A stretch of DNA of 64,000 nt. Origin: Pseudarthrobacter chlorophenolicus A6 (GTDB taxonomy: Bacteria; Actinomycetota; Actinomycetes; Actinomycetales; Micrococcaceae). The stretch spans positions 3,885,209-3,949,208 of the forward strand of contig NC_011886.1 in the NCBI RefSeq assembly GCF_000022025.1. The letters are read 5' to 3'. This document shows, in pieces, positions 8,501 to 16,483 of the stretch. Numbering within the stretch: position 1 is the first letter of the stretch; the number at the start of each line of letters is the position of its first letter. The position numbers and the translations under genes were made by a program. The notes below the pieces were generated by a model. The model saw nothing but the letters and a program-made list of their open reading frames with translations, did not search any database and was not told where the DNA came from.

Positions 8501-9061
8501 CGGCAGCTGAGCCTGGACGTATCCCTGGTGGACCCGGCCTTGTCCGCGGTGCGGTCCTCCAAGCTGGATGTACTGTTCGAGCAGCTTGAGGACCTGGTGG
8601 CGGAGGGGCACCGGGCGCTGATCTTCAGCCAGTTCACCGGGTTCCTGGGCAAGGTCCGGGAACGGCTGGACGAGGAGGAGATCGAGTACTGCTACCTCGA
8701 CGGCGGCACCCGGAACCGTGCCGACGTGGTCAGCGAGTTCAAGAACGGCAGCGCACCGGTGTTCCTGATCTCGCTGAAGGCCGGCGGGTTCGGGCTGAAC
8801 CTCACCGAAGCCGACTACGTCTTCCTGCTCGATCCCTGGTGGAACCCGGCGTCCGAGGCCCAGGCCGTGGACCGGACCCACAGGATCGGCCAGGCCCGGA
8901 ACGTGATGGTGTACCGGCTCGTGGCCAAGGACACCATCGAGGAAAAGGTCATGGCACTGAAGACCCGGAAGTCGCAGCTGTTCGCCGATGTGATGGAGGG
9001 CGATGCCCTCTCCGGCGGTGCCATCACCGCGGAGGACCTGGCGGGATTGTTCAAGGAGTAG
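5579..9061 (+). CDS. SNF2-family helicase with N-terminal SWIM zinc finger
   Basis: A protein of about 1160 residues, predicted to be an ATP-driven DNA translocase. A SWIM motif (CSCPVRKDCKH, about residues 79-89) is followed by a long middle region of the type found in bacterial SWIM-SNF2 proteins. The ATPase core has a P-loop (DDMGLGKT, about residue 700), the Walker B LDEAQ box (about 825) and motif III ITGTPLENN. The C-terminal helicase lobe has GGFGLNLTEADYVFLLDPWW and DRTHRIGQ (about 1060-1110). The start is uncertain: in-frame ATGs at 5516 and 5579 both lack a good ribosome-binding site. It stands alone, with no defence or restriction partner nearby. Confidence 0.93.
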   Translation: MPSQPDESAALAIQTPAINDRSLAAGLAYAMGSRVTGISFDAGTGLMLGKVRGSADTPYSTTAKLVRKGGGWSCTVGVCSCPVRKDCKHVAALLFAAEDNPATRVQLLASSTSTQVSHQPGGAVLSDWEQALNPLIAKPGSAPAGSGVPLALQFEIEEPAPHFSYTGRRDPVRSVRQLKARPVIMGAKGKWIRGDVSWNTLNYLNFRRESNQEHVEWLQEFLASHSAAASRMHNASGLWLGLNSYSGKNLWSLLADARKIGLALVNSRGAEPVRLAESPAAVALSLSRYGTPLAGPEQPEPAAPGSGTSDGGLELSPTITVEGEEIDPAAAGTIGRPAHGLFFTTGEASLPGVPDPDGVLTLAPLESGLSEELLAFVTAGSTLHIPARDESRFLTGFYPKLKQTARVTARDESVELPTLAVPTLSLLANYGNDHRVRLHWEWHYKSGNHVTAQPLWRHPGDQGYRDDTAESRILEGIGQPWDVVAALGESSTGGWGTPRLAASAELKGLDTLAFTEEVLPRLREARDVDVETAGDIADYREAEEAPVVSISTKATEQRDWFDLGIQISLEGQPVSFAAVFSALASGQTKMLLPSGAYFSLDLPELHQLRALIEEARSLQDNKDAPLQISRFQAGLWDELAQLGIVDQQAATWRSAVGGLLEGGMDGLPLPASLNAELRPYQLEGFNWLSFLYKHSLGGVLADDMGLGKTVQALALMCAAKELAVEAAASLEAADDGAAAAPGTRPAAVAPFLVVAPTSVVGNWALEAARFAPGLTVRTVGETFAKSGQDVADSLGGADVVITSYALFRIDYESYASREWSGLVLDEAQFVKNHQSKAYQCARKLPAAFKLAITGTPLENNLMEFWALTSIVAPGLFSSPKRFAEYYQKPVEKNGDKGQLEKLRRRVRPLMMRRTKDQVIKDLPPKQEQILEVVLNPRHQKVYQTHLQRERQKILGLIEDVNKNRFTIFQSLTLLRQLSLDVSLVDPALSAVRSSKLDVLFEQLEDLVAEGHRALIFSQFTGFLGKVRERLDEEEIEYCYLDGGTRNRADVVSEFKNGSAPVFLISLKAGGFGLNLTEADYVFLLDPWWNPASEAQAVDRTHRIGQARNVMVYRLVAKDTIEEKVMALKTRKSQLFADVMEGDALSGGAITAEDLAGLFKE

Positions 9062-9163
9062 GGCCTGGCCGGCTGCCCGCGTTTCGACGCGCAAACGCAT
9101 TCACGCACCCGAAATAGCCATCTATGCTGGTAGCCAACCGAAAACTACAACGTTGGAGAAGAA

Positions 9164-10207
9164 GTGTCACAGCCACAGCAGGCCGAGCAGCTTGCCCCTG
9201 AAGCCCCGGCTCCGGCAGCCTCGCACGCCTTGCCGTACCTGAGACCGGACGCCTTCACCACCCCCTTCCGCGATCCCGTCTGGGACGGCCCCACCGATCC
9301 CATCCTCGTGGCCGACCACCTGGCCAACGAGTGGGCGCTCTTCTATACCCAGCGCCGCGCCACCGCCCCGGGACTGACCGGCGTGGAATGGGTGCACGGG
9401 ACCGGCATCGGCGTCGCAAGATCGTCCGACGGCGGCGCAACCTGGCGCTACCAGGGCACCGCGGAGGGACTCATCCCGCCAAGAACGGAACTGCCGGCAA
9501 CCCTCTGGGCGCCCGACGTCGTCCGTATCGGGGACCAGTGGATCATGTACCTTTCCGTGCTCGGCGGACGGCGCACGGACTGGACGGGGAAAGCCGGAAT
9601 CATTCAGTTCGCCAGCCGGGACCTCAACCACTGGGAGTACCTCGGACCCGTCGACCTCGACTCCCCCAGGGTCATCGACGCCGCAGTGGCCCGGTGCGGG
9701 GACGGCCGCTACCGGCTCTGGTACAAGGACGAAACCCGCGGTTCGACCACCTTCAGCGCGGTCAGCGACACCCCGGAGGACCCGGCGTCGTGGGTCCTCG
9801 AAGGCGTGGCGATTCCCGGGCGCCCGCACGAGGGACCGAAGGTCTTCCGGCTGGGTGGCAGCTACTGGATGATCGTGGACGAATGGCGCGGCCAGGCTGT
9901 GTACCGCTCCGGTGATGCTGCCGGCAGCTGGATCCGGCAGGAACACCGCGGCGGGCTGATCCTCACGGCGCCGGAATCGGTGGACGGAAGGCCCGTCGTC
10001 GGACGCCACGCGGACGTGGTGCCGCTACAGTCGGCGGAAATGCACGACGGCGGCGCGGAGCGGGCGCTGCTTGTGTACTTCACGCACCCGCACTGGGGCG
10101 GTGAGGACATCGATACGATGGCGCCGGACCCACGCACCCACCTGAGCCACGTCCGCGCGGCAGTGCTGGAAGTCCGTGACGGCATCCTGGTGTGCACGGA
10201 ACACTGA
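9164..10207 (+). CDS. Five-bladed beta-propeller glycosidase-like protein (GH43/GH32 superfamily)
   Basis: A 347-residue protein without a signal peptide. Blade-like repeats are visible: WDGPTDPILVADHLANEWAL with its early Asp, GVARSSDGGATWRYQG, LWAPDVVRIGDQWIMYLSVL, RYRLWYKDE and GPKVFRLGGSYWMIVDEWRG. This layout belongs to the GH43/GH32/GH68 propeller group, with candidate acidic residues in WAPDV, YKDE and VDEW. A particular activity cannot be named. The GTG start at 9164 has TTGGAG upstream. It is monocistronic, with a promoter-like TATGCT near 9123 and a strong hairpin after the stop. Confidence 0.75.
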   Translation: MSQPQQAEQLAPEAPAPAASHALPYLRPDAFTTPFRDPVWDGPTDPILVADHLANEWALFYTQRRATAPGLTGVEWVHGTGIGVARSSDGGATWRYQGTAEGLIPPRTELPATLWAPDVVRIGDQWIMYLSVLGGRRTDWTGKAGIIQFASRDLNHWEYLGPVDLDSPRVIDAAVARCGDGRYRLWYKDETRGSTTFSAVSDTPEDPASWVLEGVAIPGRPHEGPKVFRLGGSYWMIVDEWRGQAVYRSGDAAGSWIRQEHRGGLILTAPESVDGRPVVGRHADVVPLQSAEMHDGGAERALLVYFTHPHWGGEDIDTMAPDPRTHLSHVRAAVLEVRDGILVCTEH

Positions 10208-10236
10208 AGCCGCCGCCTCGCGCGGGGCACAACGAA

Positions 10237-10294
10237 GGGCCAAACCCTGGAACTATAAGCCGGCTGCTGCCGGCACCGGTCCAGGGTTTGGCCC
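10237..10294. terminator. Terminator hairpin after the propeller gene
   Basis: Arms 10237-10250 and 10281-10294 form a perfect 14-bp stem. The 30-nt loop contains a smaller GCCGGC-TGCT-GCCGGC hairpin. It starts about 30 bases after the stop at 10207. Confidence 0.7.
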
Positions 10295-10409
10295 TGCTTA
10301 GTGCGCTGGAATGGGTGTCACGGCGTGACGCGCATGAACCGGGCGCCGCCCCCAGCAGGCGGGCGCCCGGCAGCTGATGCGGATCCGGCCTGCGCCGGAC
10401 CCCTTTTGG

Positions 10410-11699
10410 CTAGACCCGCTGCGGGGAGCCGAGGTCCACGGGGTCCTCGTCAGTCAGGTAGGCCAGCTCGGAGTGTGCTGCGAGGTCGATGCCGCGCATC
10501 TCGTCCTCGGGCTTGATGCGCAGGCCGATGGTCTTGTCCAGGATCTTCGCCAGGATCCACGTGATGCCGAACGAGTAGGCCAGCACTGTGACGGTGGCGA
10601 GGGCCTGGACTCCGAGCAGTTCGAATCCGCCGCCGTAGAAGAGGCCGCTGACCCCGTTGGGGGCGGCGTCCGTGGCGAAGAGGCCGATCAGCAGGGTGCC
10701 CAGAATGCCGCCCACGAGGTGGACGCCGACGACGTCGAGGGAGTCGTCGAAGCCCAGCCGGAACTTCAGTTCGATGGCCAGCGAGCAGACAGCGCCGGCG
10801 ATCGCACCGATGGCCACGGCACCGAGCGGGCTGACCGAGCCACAGGCGGGGGTGATGGCCACCAGCGCCGAGATCAGGCCGGACGCGGCGCCCATGCTGG
10901 TGGCGGCGCCGTGGCGGAACCTTTCAACCAGGGCCCAGGCCAGCAGGCCGGCGGACGCAGCCACGGCAGTGTTCAGGAAGACCACCGATGCTGAGTGTCC
11001 GGCGGAGAGGGCCGAGCCTGCGTTGAAGCCGAACCAGCCCACCCACAGCAGGCCTGCGCCCACCAGGACCAGGGGCCGGCTGTGCGGCTTGGCGTGTTCC
11101 ACCTTGGGCCAGCCGGAGCTCTTGCCCAGGACGAGGGCCAGTGCCAGGGCAGCTGCGCCGGCGTTCATGTGCACCGCGGTGCCGCCGGCGAAGTCGATCG
11201 CCTTGATGCCGTTGGCGATCCAGCCGCCCACCGTGCTGCCGTCCGCGGAGTTGAACGCGAACACCCAGTGCGCAATGGGGAAGTAGACAATGGTGGCCCA
11301 GATGCCGGCGAACACCATCCAGGCGCCGAATTTCATGCGGCCCGCGGCGGCACCGGCAACGAGTGCGGTGGTGACGCAGGCGAAGAACAGCTGGAACGCG
11401 GCGAACAGGATGACCGGGATGGACGCCTCCTTATCCTCGGCCATCAGCTGTCCCATGCCGGGGAACTCGGTGACGTCACCGATCAGCCCCAGCCCGCCCA
11501 CGGAGTTGCCGAAGGCCATTGAGTATCCGAAGAGTGCCCAGAGGACGGCCACCAGGCTGGCGCCGCCAAAGCACATCATCATCATGTTGAGAATGCGGCG
11601 CGACCCCACCATGCCCCCGTAAAAGAGTGCGAGGGCGGGAATCATCATGCAGACCAGTGCCGAGCTGGCCAATATCCAAGCGACATTTCCCGAATCCAT
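10410..11699 (-). CDS. amt: Ammonium transporter, Amt/MEP/Rh family
   Basis: A 429-residue membrane protein with eleven predicted helices. Family signatures are clear: the N-terminal helix ending ALALFYGGMVGSRRILNMMM, DFAGGTAVHMNAGAAALAL, WVGWFGFNAGSAL with the pore histidine region, and VGVHLVGGILGTLLIGLF. It moves ammonium across the cytoplasmic membrane. The start at 11699 (MDSGNVAW) is preceded by AAAGGGG, and the longer frame adds a non-membrane leader. No glnB/glnD genes follow. Its position beside a glutamine-synthetase-type operon fits nitrogen scavenging. Confidence 0.95.
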   Translation of the reverse strand: MDSGNVAWILASSALVCMMIPALALFYGGMVGSRRILNMMMMCFGGASLVAVLWALFGYSMAFGNSVGGLGLIGDVTEFPGMGQLMAEDKEASIPVILFAAFQLFFACVTTALVAGAAAGRMKFGAWMVFAGIWATIVYFPIAHWVFAFNSADGSTVGGWIANGIKAIDFAGGTAVHMNAGAAALALALVLGKSSGWPKVEHAKPHSRPLVLVGAGLLWVGWFGFNAGSALSAGHSASVVFLNTAVAASAGLLAWALVERFRHGAATSMGAASGLISALVAITPACGSVSPLGAVAIGAIAGAVCSLAIELKFRLGFDDSLDVVGVHLVGGILGTLLIGLFATDAAPNGVSGLFYGGGFELLGVQALATVTVLAYSFGITWILAKILDKTIGLRIKPEDEMRGIDLAAHSELAYLTDEDPVDLGSPQRV

Positions 11700-11956
11700 G
11701 GGAAACCCCTTTCGTGATGCGACGAAGAGAACGGAAATTTTGCCGTCAGAACCGCTCCGGCGGAAGGGACGCGGGGTCTGTGCCATCTTCAGCGGAGGGC
11801 GGCAGTTTGCCGTCGTGATTCAACTGTATGGCGGGCATTTTGGGCTGGGTTTCGGGCGTGTTAAATGCTGGTTTCAGTCATCCACGCGCGAGTTTCAGGA
11901 GTAACAGGACAGGCGGAAAGGCCCGGTACTGCGGGGTTTTTGACGCTGCCGCGAAG

Positions 11957-12589
11957 CTACTTGGCGGAGATGGCCAGGAAGCTGATGGGGAGGTCCAGCA
12001 GTTCCAGCGGCCCGTGGGGTCCTTCACCGTCCAGCAGCAGCGAATCGCCGGCTTCCATGGCGTATTCGTAGGAGCCGTGGCCGTAGACCATCCGGCCCGA
12101 AAGCATGTAGATGAACTCGGTGCCCGGGTGCTGGAACAGCGGGAACACGTCACTGGCGTCCGTGAGGGTCACCAGCGTTGGTTCCAGGGCGTCGGTGCGC
12201 CCCTTGAGGGTTCCCAGCACACGGTATTCGTGGCCGTGCTGGGTTCCGCTGCGGACCGTCAGGCTGCCTTGGCCGCTCTTGGTGAATGTGGCATCCCGGT
12301 CCGTGTCGGCACCGCGGAACAACGCCGTGACGGGAACTTTCAGCCCGTCGGCGAGCCGCTGCAGGGTGGTCAGGGAACAGGAGGTGGTGGCGGTTTCCAC
12401 CCGCGAGATCATGGCCTTTGACAGTCCGGTGCGGGCCGCGAGTTCCGCCGAGGAGAGCCCGGCCGCGGTGCGGTAGTGCCGGACCTGCGCGGCGATGACC
12501 TGCTCGAGCTTGCCCGCGGCCTGGTCTGCGACGGCCTCGGCCTGCTGGTCTTCTGCGCGGTCCCCGGCCTGTTCGGTCATGGTTGCCAT
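11957..12589 (-). CDS. XRE-family regulator with C-terminal cupin domain
   Basis: A regulator of about 210 residues. The helix-turn-helix is at about residues 35-90 (RTAAGLSSAELAARTGLSKA, then RVETATTSCSLTTLQRLADG). The cupin domain at about 125-205 (HPGTEFIYMLSGRMVYGHG, AGDSLLLDGEGPHGP) probably senses a small ligand. HTH-cupin proteins such as PuuR commonly control amine and amino-acid catabolic genes. Two ATGs at 12589 and 12580 are possible. It is 40 bases downstream of the M20 hydrolase, so it is probably the last gene of the operon that begins at 19577 and likely controls it. Confidence 0.88.
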   Translation of the reverse strand: MATMTEQAGDRAEDQQAEAVADQAAGKLEQVIAAQVRHYRTAAGLSSAELAARTGLSKAMISRVETATTSCSLTTLQRLADGLKVPVTALFRGADTDRDATFTKSGQGSLTVRSGTQHGHEYRVLGTLKGRTDALEPTLVTLTDASDVFPLFQHPGTEFIYMLSGRMVYGHGSYEYAMEAGDSLLLDGEGPHGPLELLDLPISFLAISAK

Positions 12590-12629
12590 CTTAGGCGGGC
12601 CACGGGGGCTCCGGAGTACGACGCCGGCG

Positions 12630-13916
12630 CTAGCCAACGGTACGGGCCCCGCCCAGGAGCCCGGCCAGGGAGTCCGCCAGGGCAAGGGCGCCGGCTTCGG
12701 CGTCCCGGTCCTCCACCAGTTCGTCGGGCGAATGCGAGATGCCCGTGGGGTTGCGGACGAACAGCATGGCCGTGGGCAGGTGCGCCGCCAGCACCCCGGC
12801 GTCGTGCCCTGCACCGGTGGCCAGCACGGGAGCGGCAGGAAGGAGCTGCTGCAGCCGGTCCCGGAGTCCGTCGTCGAACTGCACTGTGGGGCTCAGCGAC
12901 TCCCTGGTGAGGGCGGCGGAACAGCCTTCCTCGGCGGCGAGGACCTGGGCGTTCAGCCCGATGGCCTCCACCAGCGCGGCGGTGACGGAGTCCTCCGGGT
13001 GGCGGACGTCGATCCACAGGTCCACGCGGGACGCGATGACGTTGGTGCCGCCGGGGACGGGTTGCAGCCGGCCCACCGTGGCACGGGCGTCCCGGTACTT
13101 GCGGGCGGTCTCACGGATGCCCACCACCACTTTGGCGGCCGCGATCATGGGGTCCCTGCGGTCCTGCATCAGTGTGGTGCCTGCGTGGTTTCCCTCGCCG
13201 GAGATGGCCAGTTTCCAGCGGCCGTGGCCCAGGATGGACGAACCAACCGCCACCGGCTGGTCCAGGTCGATCAGGCCCCTCCCCTGTTCCACGTGCAGTT
13301 CAACGAACAGGCCCAGCTGCTGCAGCGCCTTGTAGTCGGCGCCGATGAACCGCGGGTCCTGTCCGTTGGCCGCTGCGACGTCGGCGTAGGTGTTGCCGTC
13401 CGGGTCGCGGAGGTTGCGGGCCTTGTTGGGATCGAGTTCGCCGGTGAGGAGCCGCGAGCCAAGGCAGGCGATGCCGAACCGCGAGCCTTCCTCCTCGGGA
13501 AACACTGCGATCGCCAGGGGGCGGCGCGGGCGGAAGTTGCGTGCTTTGAGGAGGTCGACGGCCACCAGTGCCGAGGCGACCCCCAGGGGGCCGTCATACT
13601 CGCCGCCGCCGGGGACGGAATCGAGGTGGCTGCCGGTGGCCACCGCGTCCTTCCGCACACCCGCGGCCGTGTCCCACCAGGCCCAGATGATGCCGTTGGC
13701 GTCGGTGTGGACGTCCAGCCCACGCCGGGTGGCCCGCTCGATGAACCAGATCCGCAGGTCCGTTTCGGCGGTGGAGAACACCGGGCGGGAGTAGCCGCCG
13801 CGGGTCCTGTCACGCCCGACGTCGGAGATTTCCTTCAGGAGGCCGGCAACGGTGGGTGCGCCGGCGGTTTCTGCGGGTACGGCAGGCGGTGCGGGTGCTG
13901 TCTGGGGAAGGCTCAC
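12630..13916 (-). CDS. M20 zinc amidohydrolase (allantoate amidohydrolase / N-carbamoyl-L-amino-acid hydrolase type)
   Basis: A 428-residue M20 peptidase-family hydrolase. Metal and catalytic landmarks of the AllC/HyuC group are present: GSHLDSVPGGGEYDG (His and bridging Asp), PEEEGSRFG (catalytic and metal Glu), FVELHVEQG, and the late TGAGHDAG. Members hydrolyse carbamoyl or ureido groups of allantoate, N-carbamoyl-amino acids or beta-ureidopropionate. The GTG start at 13916 gives an 11-bp gap from the oxidase gene. Next to a sarcosine-oxidase-like enzyme it could release an N-methyl amino acid from its carbamoyl derivative; this is inference. Confidence 0.85.
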   Translation of the reverse strand: MSLPQTAPAPPAVPAETAGAPTVAGLLKEISDVGRDRTRGGYSRPVFSTAETDLRIWFIERATRRGLDVHTDANGIIWAWWDTAAGVRKDAVATGSHLDSVPGGGEYDGPLGVASALVAVDLLKARNFRPRRPLAIAVFPEEEGSRFGIACLGSRLLTGELDPNKARNLRDPDGNTYADVAAANGQDPRFIGADYKALQQLGLFVELHVEQGRGLIDLDQPVAVGSSILGHGRWKLAISGEGNHAGTTLMQDRRDPMIAAAKVVVGIRETARKYRDARATVGRLQPVPGGTNVIASRVDLWIDVRHPEDSVTAALVEAIGLNAQVLAAEEGCSAALTRESLSPTVQFDDGLRDRLQQLLPAAPVLATGAGHDAGVLAAHLPTAMLFVRNPTGISHSPDELVEDRDAEAGALALADSLAGLLGGARTVG

Positions 13917-13927
13917 GGGGTTCCGTT

Positions 13928-15097
13928 CTACGTGGTGAGTGCTGGTGAGGCGGTGCTGCGGAACCGGTCCGGGACCACCGCTGCGCCGGTGGCCAGGTCC
14001 GCCGCCCACTGTCCGATCAGCGGGGCGAATTTAGCGCCGTGCCCGGAGCAGGGCGAGACGACGGTGAGGTTGTCCGCCCGGTCGATGAGGAAGTCCTCAT
14101 TGGGGGTGTTGGTGAACAGGCAGGTGGTTTCGGCGTACGGCTCAGGGTCCAGGCCGGGCAGGTATCGGCTGACGTAGTCCACCACGCGGGCGCGGTTGGC
14201 CGGGTCCACCTGGCCGGTCTGGTCCGCGGCCGACGGGATCAGCGGTCCGCCGTTGTATTCGGCCACTTTCTGGCCGGCGAATCCGGCGTCCCGGCCGCCG
14301 GGAAGTCCGTAGGCCTGGATGTCCGCGGCCTTGTGGATGAACGTGGGCCAGGTGGCGCCGGGGTAGCCGTCGCGGTAGCGGAAGTGGAACGCCTGCTCCT
14401 GCCGGACGGTGAACTCGGGCAGGCCGGCGAGGAAGCCGGCCGGCAGCGGCAGGGAGTCCAGCAGCCGCGGCAGCCAGCCGCCGGCGCTGATGACGACGTT
14501 GCCGGCGTCGAACGTTTCCCCTGCGGCGGAGTGCAGCCGGTAGCCGGCGCCGGTCCCGCGGCCGAGGCGTTCCACCCGCTCCACAGTCCAGCCGGTCAGC
14601 ACCCGGGCGCCGTTGCGGACGGCGAGCGCCACCATCGCGTTCACGGAGGTCTCGGCATCGATGACCCCTGCCCCGGGGTGCCAGAGGACCTCGGTGTCGA
14701 AGGCAATCTGGGGCCAGCGGGACCGGGCCTCGGCGGCGGAGAGCAGCTCGTGGCCGATCCCGGCGCCTGCCAGGACGCCGGCCAGCAAGGCAGGCTGCCG
14801 CGTGGGGCCGTAGTCCACCGCCCCGAAGGGCGTGATCAGCTCAGTTCCGGCCTCGGCGGCCAGGCTGTCCCAGAGGGCCTTCGAGTCCAGCACGGCCTGC
14901 GTGTAGAAGGGGTCCGGGTAGGCGTAGCGGAAGATCCTGGCGGAGCCGTGGGAGCTGGCGTTGTGTGCGGCCGGAACGTCGCGCTCCAGCAGGGTGACCT
15001 GGTGCCCGCGGGCGGCCAGCTGCCAGGCGGTGGCGGCGCCGGCCAGGCCGGCGCCCACCACCACATAATCGGACGGGTCCGGAAGCGGGTCACCCAT
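13928..15097 (-). CDS. Monomeric sarcosine oxidase / N-methyl amino acid oxidase family flavoprotein
   Basis: A 389-residue FAD enzyme. The dinucleotide fold is at the N-terminus (VVVGAGLAGAATAWQLA), followed by SSHGSARIFRYAY as in monomeric sarcosine oxidases. Cys326 in TTCLFTNTPNEDFLID corresponds to the cysteine that carries covalent FAD in that family, followed by CSGHGAKFAPLIG. Members oxidise N-methyl or other secondary amines to formaldehyde or an aldehyde, the primary amine and hydrogen peroxide. The start overlaps the GlxD stop by one base (TGATG). In this operon its substrate could be N-methylglutamate or sarcosine. Confidence 0.9.
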   Translation of the reverse strand: MGDPLPDPSDYVVVGAGLAGAATAWQLAARGHQVTLLERDVPAAHNASSHGSARIFRYAYPDPFYTQAVLDSKALWDSLAAEAGTELITPFGAVDYGPTRQPALLAGVLAGAGIGHELLSAAEARSRWPQIAFDTEVLWHPGAGVIDAETSVNAMVALAVRNGARVLTGWTVERVERLGRGTGAGYRLHSAAGETFDAGNVVISAGGWLPRLLDSLPLPAGFLAGLPEFTVRQEQAFHFRYRDGYPGATWPTFIHKAADIQAYGLPGGRDAGFAGQKVAEYNGGPLIPSAADQTGQVDPANRARVVDYVSRYLPGLDPEPYAETTCLFTNTPNEDFLIDRADNLTVVSPCSGHGAKFAPLIGQWAADLATGAAVVPDRFRSTASPALTT

Positions 15098-16473
15098 CAG
15101 AAGCTGCCCTGGACGCCCGGGATCCAGCTGGTTCCGGCCAGCGGCACGCGGGCCATGGCGGAGGCCTCGATGGTCAGTGCCACCAGGTCCTCGGGTTCCA
15201 GGTTGTGCAGGTGCGACTTGCCGCAGGCCCGGGCGATGGTCTGGGCTTCCATGGTGAGGACGCGGAGGTAGTTGGCCAGGCGCTTGCCGGCGGCCACCGG
15301 GTCCAGACGGGACGAAAGCTCCGGGTCCTGGGTGGTGATGCCGGCCGGGTCCCGGCCGTCCTGGAAGTCATCGTAGAACCCTGCGGCCGAGCCCAGGCCA
15401 GCGTATTCGGCGGCGTAGCGGGGATCGTTGTCGCCCAGGGCGATCAGCGCGGCGGTGCCGATGGCCACGGCGTCCGCGCCCAGGGCCATGGCCTTGGCCA
15501 CGTCGGCGCCGGTGCGGATGCCGCCGGAGACGATGAGCTGGACCTTGCGGTGCACGCCGAGTTCCTGCAGCGCCTGGACGGCCTGCGGAATGGCCGCGAG
15601 CGTGGGGATGCCGACATTTTCGATGAACACCTGCTGCGTTGCCGCGGTGCCGCCCTGCATGCCGTCCACCACCACCACGTCGGCGCCGGACTTCACCGCC
15701 AGCGCTGTGTCGTAGTACGGCCGGGACGCACCGATCTTGACGTAGATGGGCGTCTTCCAGCCGGTGATCTCGCGGAGTTCCCCGATCTTGATCTCGAGGT
15801 CATCCGGGCCGGTCCAGTCCGGGTGCCGGCTGGCGGAGCGCTGGTCGATGCCCACCGGCAGGGTGCGCATCCCGGCCACACGCTCGGTAATCTTCTGGCC
15901 CAGCAGCATGCCGCCGCCGCCGGGCTTGGCACCCTGGCCCAGCACGATCTCAATGGCGTCGGCCTTGCGCAGATCGTCCGGGTTCATGCCGTAACGGGAC
16001 GGCAGGTACTGGTACACCAGGTGCTTGGACTGGCCGCGCTCCTCCGGCGTCATGCCGCCGTCGCCCGTGGTGGTGGAGGTGCCCACCTCGGACGCGCCAC
16101 GGCCCAGCGCCTCCTTGGCGTTGGCGGACAGCGCGCCGAAACTCATGCCGGCGATGGTCACGGGGGTCTGCAGGTGCAGCGGGCGGGAGGCGTGCCGGTC
16201 GCCGAGGACGACGTCGGTATCGCACTTTTCGCGGTAGCCCTCCAGGGGGTAGCGGGACATCGAGGCGCCGAGGAAGAGCAGGTCGTCGAAGTGCGGGACC
16301 TTGCGTTTGGCGCCCCAGCCGCGGATGTCGTAGACGCCGGTGGCGGCGGCGCGCTGGATGTCGGCGATGGTGGCGCGGTCGAAGGTGGCGGACTCGCGGA
16401 GACCGAGTTCGGCGATGTTGGCGGGCGCTGCGGCCGGCCTCTGGGCGGGCGCGGGAATGGAGGTGATGGTCAT
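15097..16473 (-). CDS. glxD: GlxD-like subunit: FMN-binding glutamate-synthase-type domain (MgsC-like)
   Basis: A 458-residue homologue of the FMN/Fe-S synthase region of glutamate synthase. It shows GMSFGALSANAKEALGRGA, the GTSTTTGDGGM loop, AKPGGGGMLLGQKI, VVVDGMQGGTAATQQVF and the phosphate-binding VSGGIRTGADVAKAMALGAD. The family acts with GlxB and GlxC; in methylamine users this trio is N-methylglutamate synthase (MgsABC). The start at 16473 has AGGAGG, while the longer frame to 16788 is an artefact running into GlxC. It lies 10 bp after GlxC and overlaps the oxidase gene. Confidence 0.9.
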   Translation of the reverse strand: MTITSIPAPAQRPAAAPANIAELGLRESATFDRATIADIQRAAATGVYDIRGWGAKRKVPHFDDLLFLGASMSRYPLEGYREKCDTDVVLGDRHASRPLHLQTPVTIAGMSFGALSANAKEALGRGASEVGTSTTTGDGGMTPEERGQSKHLVYQYLPSRYGMNPDDLRKADAIEIVLGQGAKPGGGGMLLGQKITERVAGMRTLPVGIDQRSASRHPDWTGPDDLEIKIGELREITGWKTPIYVKIGASRPYYDTALAVKSGADVVVVDGMQGGTAATQQVFIENVGIPTLAAIPQAVQALQELGVHRKVQLIVSGGIRTGADVAKAMALGADAVAIGTAALIALGDNDPRYAAEYAGLGSAAGFYDDFQDGRDPAGITTQDPELSSRLDPVAAGKRLANYLRVLTMEAQTIARACGKSHLHNLEPEDLVALTIEASAMARVPLAGTSWIPGVQGSF

Positions 16474-16483
16474 TGGGGGCCTC

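Noticed and set aside
5579..9061. SNF2 helicase as part of a phage-defence island
   Set aside because: No methylase, nuclease, DUF1998 or other defence partner is nearby; the neighbours are metabolic.
10360..10405. Hairpin TCCGGC-CTGC-GCCGGA as amt terminator
   Set aside because: Only a 6-bp stem, and the T-run lies on the wrong side for the minus-strand gene; too weak to list.
12495..14177. A 560-codon open frame on the plus strand
   Set aside because: It is antisense to the M20 hydrolase and the end of the oxidase gene, both of which carry full family motifs. Long antisense frames are expected in GC-rich coding DNA.
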